NCBI RefSeq assembly: GCF_009380215.1
Contig: NZ_WHUG01000019.1
Span: forward strand, 36,532 to 100,531
Direction: 5' to 3'
Source of the DNA: Rugamonas aquatica
Lineage (GTDB): Bacteria; Pseudomonadota; Gammaproteobacteria; Burkholderiales; Burkholderiaceae_D
DNA length: 64,000 nt
The translations under genes were made by a program, and so were the position numbers. Under the pieces are notes generated by a model. That model was not told the DNA's origin and did no database searches. It saw nothing but the letters and a program-made list of their open reading frames with translations. Shown piece by piece: positions 38,327-46,663 of this stretch (positions are counted from its first letter, which is position 1; each line of letters opens with the position of its first letter).

Positions 38327-38593
38327 TTACTTGTCCAGATCGACGATCTTGCCTTTTTTGGCGAAGCAGGCGCCGGCCTTGGTGGCCAGGAAGCCGTGGC
38401 CCTTGCAGGAGTTCTGGCCCTTGCAGGCGTTTTCCGCGGTGGCGCAATCGCTAGTGCCCTTGCAGCTGTTGATGCCGGCGCAGTGCACGGTGTCGTCGGC
38501 GCTGATGGTGGTGGTGGCGGCGATGGCCGATGCCGACATGGCCATGGTTGCGACGGTTGCTGCCATTGCTGCGATACGGGTGATGTGGTTCAT
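38327..38593 (-). CDS. bufA2: Bufferin-type precursor peptide (BufA2-like)
   Basis: This 88-residue secreted Cys-rich precursor starts MNHITRIAAMAATVATMAMS, with a GGAG site upstream. A Sec signal peptide (about 1-25, SASAIAA) is followed by a mature region with six cysteines in the pattern CAGINSCKG, DCATAENACKG, NSCKGHGF, ACFAKKG. This matches the BufA2 family, which binds copper in the periplasm after modification by BufB/BufC. It is first in a bufA2-bufB-bufC unit and divergent from ompW. Confidence 0.85.
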   Translation of the reverse strand: MNHITRIAAMAATVATMAMSASAIAATTTISADDTVHCAGINSCKGTSDCATAENACKGQNSCKGHGFLATKAGACFAKKGKIVDLDK

Positions 38594-38689
38594 GTGATTC
38601 TCCAAAAAAGGTAAGTTGGGTTGGTGCTGCATGACTCTGTCGCGGCCACTTCGCGATTACTTACACGTTTTTAAAAAATATTTTGTCTT

Positions 38690-38703
38690 TTGACTTGGAT
38701 CAA
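38690..38703 (+). promoter_or_regulatory. FNR/ANR-like binding site upstream of ompW
   Basis: TTGACTTGGATCAA matches the FNR consensus TTGAT-N4-ATCAA in all but one base. It lies 67 bases before the ompW start and about 97 bases before the divergent bufA2 start. FNR control of ompW is established in Escherichia coli. Its role here is inferred. Confidence 0.6.
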
Positions 38704-38769
38704 AGTTTTTACTGCACTGCATCAATAGACTTCACTCCGTTACTTAACGACGACAAAAGAGGAAGTGAA

Positions 38770-39384
38770 ATGAGCAAGTCTTTAGCAGCAGCAGTGTTGG
38801 CCACCCTGAGCCTGGTAGCAGGCAGCAGCGCGATGGCGGAAGAAAGCCCATGGCTGGTGCGCGTGCGCGCGGTGCATCTGGACCCGGCCGACAAATCCGA
38901 CCAGGTAGGCGGCGTCGGCGCGTCCGACCGTCTGACCATCAGCAGCAAGACCATCCCGGAATTCGACGTTTCCTACTTCTTCACGCCGAACATCGCGGCG
39001 GAACTGATCCTGACCTACCCGCAACGCCACGACGTGATGCTGGACGGCGCAAAAATCGGCAGCTTCAAACACCTGCCGCCTACGCTGCTGCTGCAATATC
39101 ACTTCGTGAACGACTCGCCGTTCAAGCCTTACCTCGGCGCGGGTGTGAACTACACCACCATGTCCAAGGTCGACATCCTGGGCGGCAAGGCCGGCCTGGA
39201 ACATGACAGCGTCGGCTTCGCGCTGCAAGCGGGTCTCGACTACGCCATCGATAAAAAATGGTCGGTCAACTTCGACGTGAAGAAAGTGCAGATCCGCAGC
39301 GACGTCATGATCGGCGGCGCCAAGGCCAGCCGCGTCAAGGTTGATCCGCTGCTGGTCGGCGTCGGCGTCGGCTACCGCTTCTAA
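38770..39384 (+). CDS. ompW: OmpW-family outer membrane protein
   Basis: This 204-residue precursor starts MSKSLAAAVLATLSLVAGSSA, a signal peptide cleaved after AMA, with GAGGAAG upstream. The mature part is an eight-stranded barrel with the OmpW pattern: PWLVRVRAVHLDP, FTPNIAAELILTYPQRH, LPPTLLLQYHF, FKPYLGAGVNYTTM and the C-terminal strand ending VGVGYRF. OmpW forms a channel for small hydrophobic compounds. It is divergent from bufA2 and follows an FNR-like site. An earlier start at 38683 lacks a signal peptide. Confidence 0.95.
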   Translation: MSKSLAAAVLATLSLVAGSSAMAEESPWLVRVRAVHLDPADKSDQVGGVGASDRLTISSKTIPEFDVSYFFTPNIAAELILTYPQRHDVMLDGAKIGSFKHLPPTLLLQYHFVNDSPFKPYLGAGVNYTTMSKVDILGGKAGLEHDSVGFALQAGLDYAIDKKWSVNFDVKKVQIRSDVMIGGAKASRVKVDPLLVGVGVGYRF

Positions 39385-39385
39385 G

Positions 39386-40309
39386 TCACACCGCTGAATA
39401 GCGTTTCGCCAGCCCCCGCTGGCGGAACGCGCCGGTGACGAAATCCACAAAGGCCCGCGTCTTCGCGGGCAACAGTTTCTGGCTCGTGAAGTACAGCGAG
39501 ATCGGACCGGCATCCTCATACCAGTCCGGCAGCACGCGTTTGAGCGCGCCGCTTTCCAGATGCTCCACCACATCGGCCACCACCAGCGTGGCGATCCCCA
39601 TGCCCATCAAGGCCGCGCTGCAGATCGCATCCGGGTCGTTGATGAACACGCGCGGCCGCAGCTGCGCCGCCATCTCTTCGCCGTGACGGTTGCGCATCTT
39701 GCGCACCTTGACCTTGCCGCTTTCCGGCGAGCGCATCGCGATCGCGTCGAGCTGCGCCAGGTCGGCCGGCGTGGCGGGCCGCTTGCGGCCCTTCAGATAC
39801 GACGGCGCGGCCACCACCACGATGTGCGCGGGCACCAGCTCACGCGCCACCACGCCGGGCGTCAGCTCGAAGCCGCCGCCTATCGCCGCATCGTAGCCGC
39901 CGGCGATCAGGTCGGCCGGGCGGTTGTCGAAACTCAGGTCCAGCGTCACGCCCGGATAGCGCGCCAGGAAGGCCGGCATCAGCGGCAGCACCTGCTTGCG
40001 GCCGAAACGCGGCGCCACGCTCAGTTTCAGCACGCCGGCCGGTTCGCCCGCCTTGGTCGTCACGTCGGCGATGGCGCCCTGGATGCTGTCCAGCCCCGCG
40101 CCCACCGCATGCAGGAAGCGTACACCCGCCTCGGTCAGCGTCAGGCCGCGCGTGCTGCGCTGGAACAGGCGCACGCCCAGGTTGCGCTCCAGCTGCGCCA
40201 CGTTGCGGCTGACCGCCGCCGGCGTCAGCGCCAGCCGCCGCGCGGCGGCGGAAAAGCTGGCCGCTTCCGCGCTGCGCACAAACGATTCGAGATTCGACAG
40301 GGTTTCCAT
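39386..40309 (-). CDS. LysR-family transcriptional regulator
   Basis: This 307-residue protein has an N-terminal winged helix-turn-helix (SFSAAARRLALTPAAVSRNVAQLERNLGVRLF, about 20-50) and an effector domain (from about 90) of the CrgA/DmlR type. It starts at METLSNLESF. It is divergent from the NAD(P)-binding gene at 40423, its likely target. The OmpW gene ends 1 base before its end, so the two converge. Confidence 0.93.
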   Translation of the reverse strand: METLSNLESFVRSAEAASFSAAARRLALTPAAVSRNVAQLERNLGVRLFQRSTRGLTLTEAGVRFLHAVGAGLDSIQGAIADVTTKAGEPAGVLKLSVAPRFGRKQVLPLMPAFLARYPGVTLDLSFDNRPADLIAGGYDAAIGGGFELTPGVVARELVPAHIVVVAAPSYLKGRKRPATPADLAQLDAIAMRSPESGKVKVRKMRNRHGEEMAAQLRPRVFINDPDAICSAALMGMGIATLVVADVVEHLESGALKRVLPDWYEDAGPISLYFTSQKLLPAKTRAFVDFVTGAFRQRGLAKRYSAV

Positions 40310-40422
40310 GCGTGGAGCCTTCAACGTTTACTTGAAAGTGATGTTATCCGGCTGATACTACCCCTATCGGATGCCAGTGACCATACTTGGTTCATCTCAA
40401 CCACATCAGAGTGATCTACATC

Positions 40423-41022
40423 ATGAACATCTCCATCATCGGCGCAGGCGCCATCGGTTCCGCCATCGCCCGTTTGCTGTCCCGTGCCGGCATCGCCGCC
40501 TCCATCGCCAACAGCCGCGGCCCGGCTTCGCTGGCCGCGCTGACCAAAGAACTCGGGCCGCACATCACCGCCGTCAGCGTCGAAGAAGCGGCCAAGGCCG
40601 ATGTGGTCTTCCTCGCCGTCCAGTGGGGGCGCCTGGCCGACGCGGTGCGCGGCCTGCCCGCATGGAACGGCCGCATCGTCATCGACGCCAACAACGCCAT
40701 CGAGGCGCCGTCGTTCCAGGCGGTCGACCTGGACGGGCGAGCTTCAAGCACCGTCGTTGCAGGGCTGCTGCCGGGGGCGCGCGTGGTCAAGGCCTTCAAT
40801 CACCTGGTCGCCGCGCTACTGGCCACCGATCCGCAGGCGGAGGGCGGACGCCGCGTGCTGTTCTACTCGGGCGACGATGCCGACGCCAAGCACACCGTCG
40901 CCAGGCTGATCGAACAACTGGGCTACGCCGGCATCGACCTGGGCACGCTGGACGGCGGCGGACGCCTGGCGCAATTCCCCGGCGGGCCGCTGCCGGTGCT
41001 GAACCTCGTGCGTCACGCTTAA
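40423..41022 (+). CDS. NADP-dependent F420-reductase-like Rossmann protein
   Basis: This 199-residue protein starts MNISIIGAGAIGSAIARLLSRAG, a classical Rossmann GxGxxG, with SRGPASLAALT after the first beta strand. The C-terminal stretch RVVKAFNHL and LPVLNLVRHA resemble NADPH-dependent F420 reductase-like oxidoreductases common next to LysR genes. Substrate unknown. An upstream start at 40387 is possible but less like the family. Confidence 0.85.
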   Translation: MNISIIGAGAIGSAIARLLSRAGIAASIANSRGPASLAALTKELGPHITAVSVEEAAKADVVFLAVQWGRLADAVRGLPAWNGRIVIDANNAIEAPSFQAVDLDGRASSTVVAGLLPGARVVKAFNHLVAALLATDPQAEGGRRVLFYSGDDADAKHTVARLIEQLGYAGIDLGTLDGGGRLAQFPGGPLPVLNLVRHA

Positions 41023-41074
41023 CTTCGCATCAACGTTGCGGCATCGCGACAGACCCAGCATTCCAGTGACACGG

Positions 41075-41119
41075 ACGGGTGTTTGAGGAACAATCAAGTT
41101 CCTTGAACACCCGTTTTTT
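41075..41119 (+). terminator. Rho-independent terminator after the F420-reductase-like gene
   Basis: ACGGGTGTTTGAGGAAC pairs with GTTCCTTGAACACCCGT with one mismatch and a short loop, then TTTTTT. It ends about 25 bases before the chemotaxis receptor start at 41144. Confidence 0.85.
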
Positions 41120-41143
41120 GCTTTCCACGGAAGGAATACCGTT

Positions 41144-42724
41144 ATGTCGTTCGACCACGTAAAAATCGGAACCCGCCTCGGCGTCGGCTTCGCCATCGTC
41201 CTGGCGCTGCTGGTCGCGGTGATCGTGCTGGGGCTCAGTTCCATGACCCGCATCGGCAACCGCACGCACGACATCATCGACGACAAGAACGTCAAGATGG
41301 AGGCGGCCAACCGCATGGTGGACAACGTGCGCAACATCACGCTGTCGCTGACCAACATCGTGGTCGTGCCGAGCATGGCGGAAGTCAATGCGGAGCTGGA
41401 GAAGATCGGCGAGTCGCGCAAGAAGTACGGCGAAGCGAAGAAGGTGCTGATGGAGCACATCGCCGACGACAAGGAAAAAGCCATGCTGGCCACGCTGGAC
41501 GGCCTGCTGAAGGAAGGCGCGGCCAAGAACAACAAGGTGATCGAACTGCGCAAGGAAGGCGAGATCCAGGACGCCACCACCCATCTGACGCAAGTCGCGG
41601 CGCCCAGCCTGAAAGGCGTGCTGAAGGCGCTCGACGATATCCTCGTCTACGAAACCGCGCAGGCCAGGCAGGCCGGCGATGACGTCGAGGCAGTGCTGCG
41701 CAATGCCCAGATGGTGCAGCTGGCCCTGGGCGCGCTGGCGATGGCGCTGGGCTGCGGCGTGGCCTGGTTCATCACGCGCTCGATCACGGTGCCGCTGAAC
41801 GCGGCGGTGGACGTTGCCGAGACGGTGGCGTCGGGCGACCTGTCCTCGCACATCGACGCCAGCGCCACCGATGAAACGGGCCGCCTGCTCAGCGCCCTCA
41901 AGTCGATGAACGACAGCCTGCTCACCGTGGTGGGCAAAGTGCGGCAAGGTACCGACACGATCGCCACCGCATCCAATGAAATCGCCGCCGGCAACCTGGA
42001 CCTGTCCTCGCGCACCGAGGAGCAGGCCAGCTCGCTGGAGGAAACCGCATCATCGATGGAGCAGCTGACCTCCACCGTCAAACAGAACGCCGACAACGCG
42101 CGCCAGGCCAACACGCTGGCGCGCAGCGCGTCGGAAGTGGCGACCAAGGGCGGCGCCATCGTCGCCCAGGTGGTGGACACCATGGGCAGCATCAACGCCT
42201 CGTCGCGCAAGATCGTCGACATCATCGCGGTCATCGACGGCATCGCCTTCCAGACCAACATCCTGGCCTTGAACGCGGCGGTGGAGGCGGCGCGCGCGGG
42301 CGAACAGGGGCGCGGCTTCGCGGTGGTGGCGTCGGAGGTGCGCAACCTGGCGCAGCGCAGCGCGGCGGCGGCCAAGGAAATCAAGGAGTTGATCTCGGCC
42401 TCGGTGGCCAATGTGGACGACGGCTCGCGGCTGGTCGGCGAGGCGGGTCAGACCATGGGCGACATCGTCGACAGCATCCGGCGCGTGACCGACATCATGG
42501 GCGAGATCACCTCGGCCAGCCAGGAGCAGACCATGGGCATCGAGCAGATCAACATGGCGATCACGCAGATGGACGAGGTGACGCAGCAGAACGCGGCGCT
42601 GGTGGAGCAGGCGGCGGCGGCTTCGCAAAGCATGCAGGAGCAGGCGGCGACGCTGGCGCAGGTGGTGGGCTTCTTCAAAACCGGCGCGGCGCCGGGGACC
42701 GCTATAATGTTACGCAATCGATAG
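41144..42724 (+). CDS. Methyl-accepting chemotaxis protein with a four-helix-bundle sensor
   Basis: This 526-residue receptor has an N-terminal transmembrane helix (about 13-34), a periplasmic four-helix-bundle sensor of the Tar type (about 38-185) and a second membrane span near 190-212. A HAMP linker follows, then a cytoplasmic signalling domain with the hairpin tip IDGIAFQTNILALNAAVEAA and RAGEQGRGFAVVASEVRNLAQRS. There is no NWETF pentapeptide for CheR tethering. The ligand is unknown. Confidence 0.95.
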   Translation: MSFDHVKIGTRLGVGFAIVLALLVAVIVLGLSSMTRIGNRTHDIIDDKNVKMEAANRMVDNVRNITLSLTNIVVVPSMAEVNAELEKIGESRKKYGEAKKVLMEHIADDKEKAMLATLDGLLKEGAAKNNKVIELRKEGEIQDATTHLTQVAAPSLKGVLKALDDILVYETAQARQAGDDVEAVLRNAQMVQLALGALAMALGCGVAWFITRSITVPLNAAVDVAETVASGDLSSHIDASATDETGRLLSALKSMNDSLLTVVGKVRQGTDTIATASNEIAAGNLDLSSRTEEQASSLEETASSMEQLTSTVKQNADNARQANTLARSASEVATKGGAIVAQVVDTMGSINASSRKIVDIIAVIDGIAFQTNILALNAAVEAARAGEQGRGFAVVASEVRNLAQRSAAAAKEIKELISASVANVDDGSRLVGEAGQTMGDIVDSIRRVTDIMGEITSASQEQTMGIEQINMAITQMDEVTQQNAALVEQAAAASQSMQEQAATLAQVVGFFKTGAAPGTAIMLRNR

Positions 42725-42753
42725 CATTCATCACCAACGGAAAGCCCCGGCCC

Positions 42754-43191
42754 ATGCGCAAGATCCTGATAGTCCTGACCTCCCTGCTGCTGACCGCATG
42801 CGTCGACGACACGGCCTCGTACTATGCGGACGGCAGCACCGGCAATCACGCCCTGACGCTGCACCGCGCGCAAAAGCACTTCTGGAGCAAGAACAGCAGC
42901 GTCGAGCTAATCATGCAGCGGCTGCCGGAATGCCTGCGCCGCATCGAGTTGACCGACATGCCGGCCGATGACGTGGAGATCGAACTGCTGTCCGGAGGCG
43001 ACAACGTCTGGACGCTACGCGCCGGCAAGGAGATGTGGCAGGTTGAAACCCAGAGCTGCACGCAATATCCGGACGTCAAGGGCGACGGCGGCGAGTTGAT
43101 CGGCGTGTTCCGGGTCGATGGCAACAAGCTGGTGTTCGAAGCGGCAGTGCTGGAACCGGCCGGCTCCGACACTACCGCTCCCAGCAAATAA
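42754..43191 (+). CDS. Putative lipoprotein
   Basis: This 145-residue protein starts MRKILIVLTSLLLTACVDDT. LLTAC is a lipobox, so the mature protein would be lipid-anchored at Cys16. The rest has no recognised domain. It follows the chemotaxis receptor in the same direction after 29 bases, possibly in one transcript. A REP-like element lies just after the stop. Confidence 0.75.
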   Translation: MRKILIVLTSLLLTACVDDTASYYADGSTGNHALTLHRAQKHFWSKNSSVELIMQRLPECLRRIELTDMPADDVEIELLSGGDNVWTLRAGKEMWQVETQSCTQYPDVKGDGGELIGVFRVDGNKLVFEAAVLEPAGSDTTAPSK

Positions 43192-43200
43192 ACCGCAAGT

Positions 43201-43279
43201 CGTTCCCGCGCAGGCGGGAACCCATAGAACGCGTCCGAAGCAGACGCTGTATGGATTCCCGCCTGCGCGGGAATGACGG
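43201..43279. repeat. REP-like inverted repeat pair, copy 1
   Basis: Two palindromes, TTCCCGCGCAGGCGGGAA and ATTCCCGCCTGCGCGGGAA, lie about 55 bases apart in opposite orientation. The second arm repeats the first in reverse complement, so the whole 79 bases form a paired (BIME-like) element. Related copies occur at 45479 and 63166. The flanking genes converge on it, so it may act as a terminator. Confidence 0.8.
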
Positions 43280-43282
43280 CAC

Positions 43283-44881
43283 TTAGCGGCTGAGCGCCAG
43301 GCGGCTGGAGCGCTTGCCGCTGGCGGCCTGATCGCCGCTCAGCTTGAACCGGCTGACCAGCTCGGCCAACTTGCCCGCCTGCTCCTGCATGCTGCCGGCG
43401 GCGGCCGCAGCCTCTTCCACCAGCGCGGCATTCTGCTGCGTCACCGAATCCATCTCCGTGATCGCCATGTTGACGTGGCCGATGCCCGTGCTCTGCTCGC
43501 TCGACGCCTCGGTGATCGCCGACATGATCTGCGTCACCCGCGACACGCTGGCCACCACCTGATCCATCGTCGTGCCGGCCTCCGCCACCAGCGCGCTGCC
43601 GGCGTTGATGCTTTCCACCGACGCGTTGATCAGCTCCTTGATTTCCTTGGCCGCGCCGGCCGACCGCTGGGCCAGGTTGCGCACCTCGGACGCCACCACC
43701 GCGAACCCGCGTCCCTGCTCGCCCGCCCGCGCCGCTTCCACCGCCGCGTTCAAGGCCAGGATGTTGGTCTGGAAGGCGATGCCGTCGATCACGCTGATGA
43801 TGTCGACAATGCGCGTGGCCGAGGCGTTGATGGTATCCATGGTCTGCACCACCTGCGACACCACGCGCCCGCCCTTCTCCGCCACCGACGAAGCCGACAG
43901 CACCAGCTGGTTGGCCTGCACCGCGTTGTCGGCGTTCTGGTTCACGGTCGAGGTCAGCTCTTCCATCGAAGCGGCCGTCTCTTCCAGCGAGCTGGCCTGC
44001 GATTCGGTGCGCGCCGACAAATCCATATTGCCCGAGGCGATCTCGCCCGACGCAGTGGCGATGGTGTCCGCGCTGCGGCGGATCTCGCCAATGGTGTCGG
44101 CCAGCCGCGCCTGCATGGACTTCATGCCGTACAGGATGCTGGCGCGATCCGATTCATGGGTCTTGATGCTGGCGCTGAGGTCGCCGCCGGCGATCTGCTG
44201 GGCGATCTCGCTGACATACTCGGGATCGCCGCCGATGGTGTGGCGCAAGCTCTTGTTGACCAAGCTGACGATCGCCCACAGCACCAGGCACACCACCGCC
44301 AGCACGCCGGCCGATTTGTACAGCGACTGGTAGAAGGCGTTGTCGATGTCGTCGATGTAGGCGCCGGTGACCAGGTCCCAGTCCCACTGCGCGAAGTGCA
44401 CCACGCGGCTCATCTTCGGCACCGGATCCTTGGTGTTGGGCCGGGTCCAGGAATAGCGCACGAAGCCGCCACCTTCCGGCTTGGCGCCTGCGGCCGCGAT
44501 GTCGCGGTACAGATAGACGCCGTTCGGATCCTTGAAGTCGACCATGTCCTTGCCGTCGTTTTCAGACTTGAAGGGATTCATCAGCGAGCGCGTGCCCTGC
44601 GTGATGGTGATGTAGCCGTCCTTGCCGAAGCGCAGGCCCTTGATGACGGCCATCGCCTGCTTCTGTGCGTCTTCCTTGCTCAGGGCGCCGGAAGTGGCCT
44701 TGTCGCCGTACAGCTTGAGGACGCTGAGGCCGGCGTCATCGAGGTTCATCAAGTCGATCTTGCGTTCCTCGATGCGGACGTCGCGCATCTGCATGGTTTG
44801 ATAGATGAAGATGGCGGTGATGCACAGCAGGCTGCAAATCAACGGTACCCAGAGCTTCTGTTGGAAGGACAACTTATTCAT
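43283..44881 (-). CDS. Methyl-accepting chemotaxis protein with a single-Cache sensor
   Basis: This 532-residue receptor starts MNKLSFQQKLWVPLICSLLC; upstream codons to 44968 are not conserved. It has a membrane helix (about 10-30) and a periplasmic single Cache_2 domain (GLRFGKDGYITITQGTRSLMNPF, WTRPNTKDPVPKMSRVVHF, DWDLVTGAYIDDID). A second membrane span lies near 190-210, with a HAMP-like linker, then a signalling domain carrying IDGIAFQTNILALNAAVEAA. The ligand is unknown; Cache_2 receptors often bind small organic acids. It is convergent with the lipoprotein gene. Confidence 0.95.
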   Translation of the reverse strand: MNKLSFQQKLWVPLICSLLCITAIFIYQTMQMRDVRIEERKIDLMNLDDAGLSVLKLYGDKATSGALSKEDAQKQAMAVIKGLRFGKDGYITITQGTRSLMNPFKSENDGKDMVDFKDPNGVYLYRDIAAAGAKPEGGGFVRYSWTRPNTKDPVPKMSRVVHFAQWDWDLVTGAYIDDIDNAFYQSLYKSAGVLAVVCLVLWAIVSLVNKSLRHTIGGDPEYVSEIAQQIAGGDLSASIKTHESDRASILYGMKSMQARLADTIGEIRRSADTIATASGEIASGNMDLSARTESQASSLEETAASMEELTSTVNQNADNAVQANQLVLSASSVAEKGGRVVSQVVQTMDTINASATRIVDIISVIDGIAFQTNILALNAAVEAARAGEQGRGFAVVASEVRNLAQRSAGAAKEIKELINASVESINAGSALVAEAGTTMDQVVASVSRVTQIMSAITEASSEQSTGIGHVNMAITEMDSVTQQNAALVEEAAAAAGSMQEQAGKLAELVSRFKLSGDQAASGKRSSRLALSR

Positions 44882-44961
44882 GGTACAGGGTCTCCGTATT
44901 GTCTTGTGGAAACCAGAATACCTGAATTGTGACGTGCAACTGTCGTTTATTTGCAAATTCA

Positions 44962-45009
44962 GCATCAAAAAATGCTAACGGGCGCCGCGATCTGCATCGC
45001 GGCGCCCGT
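44962..45009 (-). terminator. Terminator of the DUF4148 gene
   Basis: A 13-bp stem ACGGGCGCCGCGA / TCGCGGCGCCCGT with a small loop is followed, in the minus direction, by TAGCATTTTTTG. It lies about 20 bases after the stop of the gene ending at 45028. Confidence 0.85.
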
Positions 45010-45027
45010 GTTGGCTACAGCGCCGGC

Positions 45028-45324
45028 TTACTGCGCGCTATTGCCTTTGACAGCCTTGGCGGCCAGTTGCGCGTCGACATACGGCGTCTTGGCGCGTGGG
45101 GCCAGGTAGGCGATGTCGGCGGTGGCTTCGTTGCGCTCCAGCGCGCCGGCCTTGATCGCGGCCAGGGTCTCGGACTTGACCTGGGCGCGGGTGACGGTGC
45201 TCGGGGCCGGGTTGGTGTAAGCGATGTCGGCGGTGGCCTCGTTCTGTTCCACAGGGCTCTGGGCGTAAGTTGCGCCCGCAGCCAGCAACAGGGAAAGCGA
45301 TGCGATGATGGATTTGGCGTTCAT
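45028..45324 (-). CDS. Small secreted DUF4148-type protein
   Basis: This 98-residue protein starts MNAKSIIASLSLLLAAGATYA, a signal peptide cleaved before QSPVEQNEATADI. The mature part holds two copies of the motif NEATADIAY (at about 28-36 and 65-73). DUF4148 proteins are typical of Burkholderiales and have no known function. It stands alone, with its own terminator. Confidence 0.85.
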   Translation of the reverse strand: MNAKSIIASLSLLLAAGATYAQSPVEQNEATADIAYTNPAPSTVTRAQVKSETLAAIKAGALERNEATADIAYLAPRAKTPYVDAQLAAKAVKGNSAQ

Positions 45325-45478
45325 TTTGATGCTCCTTGTCAGATGAAGTGTGGCGCCCAGTTCTGAGTGCCAACCGGCTTTGCGTCGTCGATGGAGTCAT
45401 ATTAGGATTAATTTTTCAGATATAAAAGCGCAAATATCCGCACAAATCAATTCGATTACCAGATCAGTCGGCCAGGTC

Positions 45479-45557
45479 TTTCCCGCGAAAGCGGGAATCC
45501 ATGCTGAGCTTGTCACACGGCCGCCGTATGGATTCCCGCTTACGCGGGAAGGACGGC
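45479..45557. repeat. REP-like inverted repeat pair, copy 2
   Basis: TTCCCGCGAAAGCGGGAA TCCATGCTGAGC on the left and its inverted partner GGATTCCCGCTTACGCGGGAA on the right, about 50 bases apart. It closely matches the other two copies in this window. It lies next to the aldo/keto reductase stop and may stabilise or terminate its transcript. Confidence 0.8.
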
Positions 45558-45560
45558 ATC

Positions 45561-46562
45561 TCAGCCGCGTTCGCTGTCCAGGGACGAGGCCGAATGCGCG
45601 CCGTAGCGATCACCCGCCGCCGCGTCGGCCGGCACCGCCTGCTCCAGCCGGGCCAGGTCGGTGGCCGACAGTTGCAGCCTGGTCGAGGCCAGCGCTTCCT
45701 CCAGCCGCACGCGGGTGCGGGCGCCGACCAGCGGCACGATGTCCTCGCCCTGCGCCGCCACCCAGGCGATCGCCACCTGCGCCACCGACACGTTCAGCTC
45801 GCCGGCGATGGCGCGCAGCTTCTCCACCAGCGCCAGGTTGCGGTCCAGGTTCTCGCCCTGGAAGCGCGGGCTGGCCAGGCCGCGGAAATCGGCTTCGCCT
45901 TCGCGCTGCTTGCTCCAGTGGCCGCTGATCAGGCCGCGCGACAGCACGCCGTAGGCGGTGATGCCGATGCCCAGCTCGCGGCAGGTTTGCAGGATGCCGT
46001 TCTCGATGCCGCGCGAAATCATCGAATACTCGATCTGCAAATCGGCGATCGGATGCACGGCGTGGGCGCGGCGCAGCGTCTCGCTGCCGACTTCGGACAG
46101 GCCGATGTGCTTGACCTTGCCGGCCTGGATCAGCTCGGCGATGGCGCCGACGGTGTCCTCGATCGGCACGTTCGGGTCCAGGCGGGCCGGGCGGTAGATG
46201 TCGATGTGCTCGACGCCCAGGCGCTTCAGCGAATACGCGGCGAAGTTCTTCACCGCCGCCGGGCGGGTGTCGATGCCGATCCAGTTGCCGGACGGGTCGC
46301 GCATGGCGCCGAACTTGACGCTGATCTGCACCCGGTCGCGGCCGCCGGCGGCCAGCGCTTCATTGAGCAGCAGTTCGTTGTGGCCCATGCCGTAGAAATC
46401 GCCGGTGTCGAGCAGGGTGACGCCGGCGTCCATGGCGGCGCGGATGGTGGCCAGGCTTTCGCTGCGGTCGGCCGGACCGTACAGATCGGACATGCCCATC
46501 AGGCCCAGGCCCAGTTGAGCGACTTGCGGGCCGGTATGGCCAAGTTTGCGGGTTTGCATCAT
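45561..46562 (-). CDS. Aldo/keto reductase with altered catalytic histidine position
   Basis: This 333-residue aldo/keto reductase has the TIM-barrel pattern. Asp52, Tyr57 (DTGDFYGMG) and Lys83 (ISVKFG) of the tetrad are in place. The loop that should carry His reads DIYRPARLDP instead of a DLYYQHRVDP-type loop, so Ala126 stands where His is expected. It may reduce catalysis or alter specificity. It is divergent from the LysR gene at 46664, its probable regulator. Confidence 0.93.
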   Translation of the reverse strand: MMQTRKLGHTGPQVAQLGLGLMGMSDLYGPADRSESLATIRAAMDAGVTLLDTGDFYGMGHNELLLNEALAAGGRDRVQISVKFGAMRDPSGNWIGIDTRPAAVKNFAAYSLKRLGVEHIDIYRPARLDPNVPIEDTVGAIAELIQAGKVKHIGLSEVGSETLRRAHAVHPIADLQIEYSMISRGIENGILQTCRELGIGITAYGVLSRGLISGHWSKQREGEADFRGLASPRFQGENLDRNLALVEKLRAIAGELNVSVAQVAIAWVAAQGEDIVPLVGARTRVRLEEALASTRLQLSATDLARLEQAVPADAAAGDRYGAHSASSLDSERG

Positions 46563-46663
46563 GAATCTCCAAGGTGGTGAACGAGTGGATTCAGTATGCT
46601 ATTATCGATTGCAACAATAAATACCGTAAAACCTATTACTTTATTCGACCATAGCTAACAATC

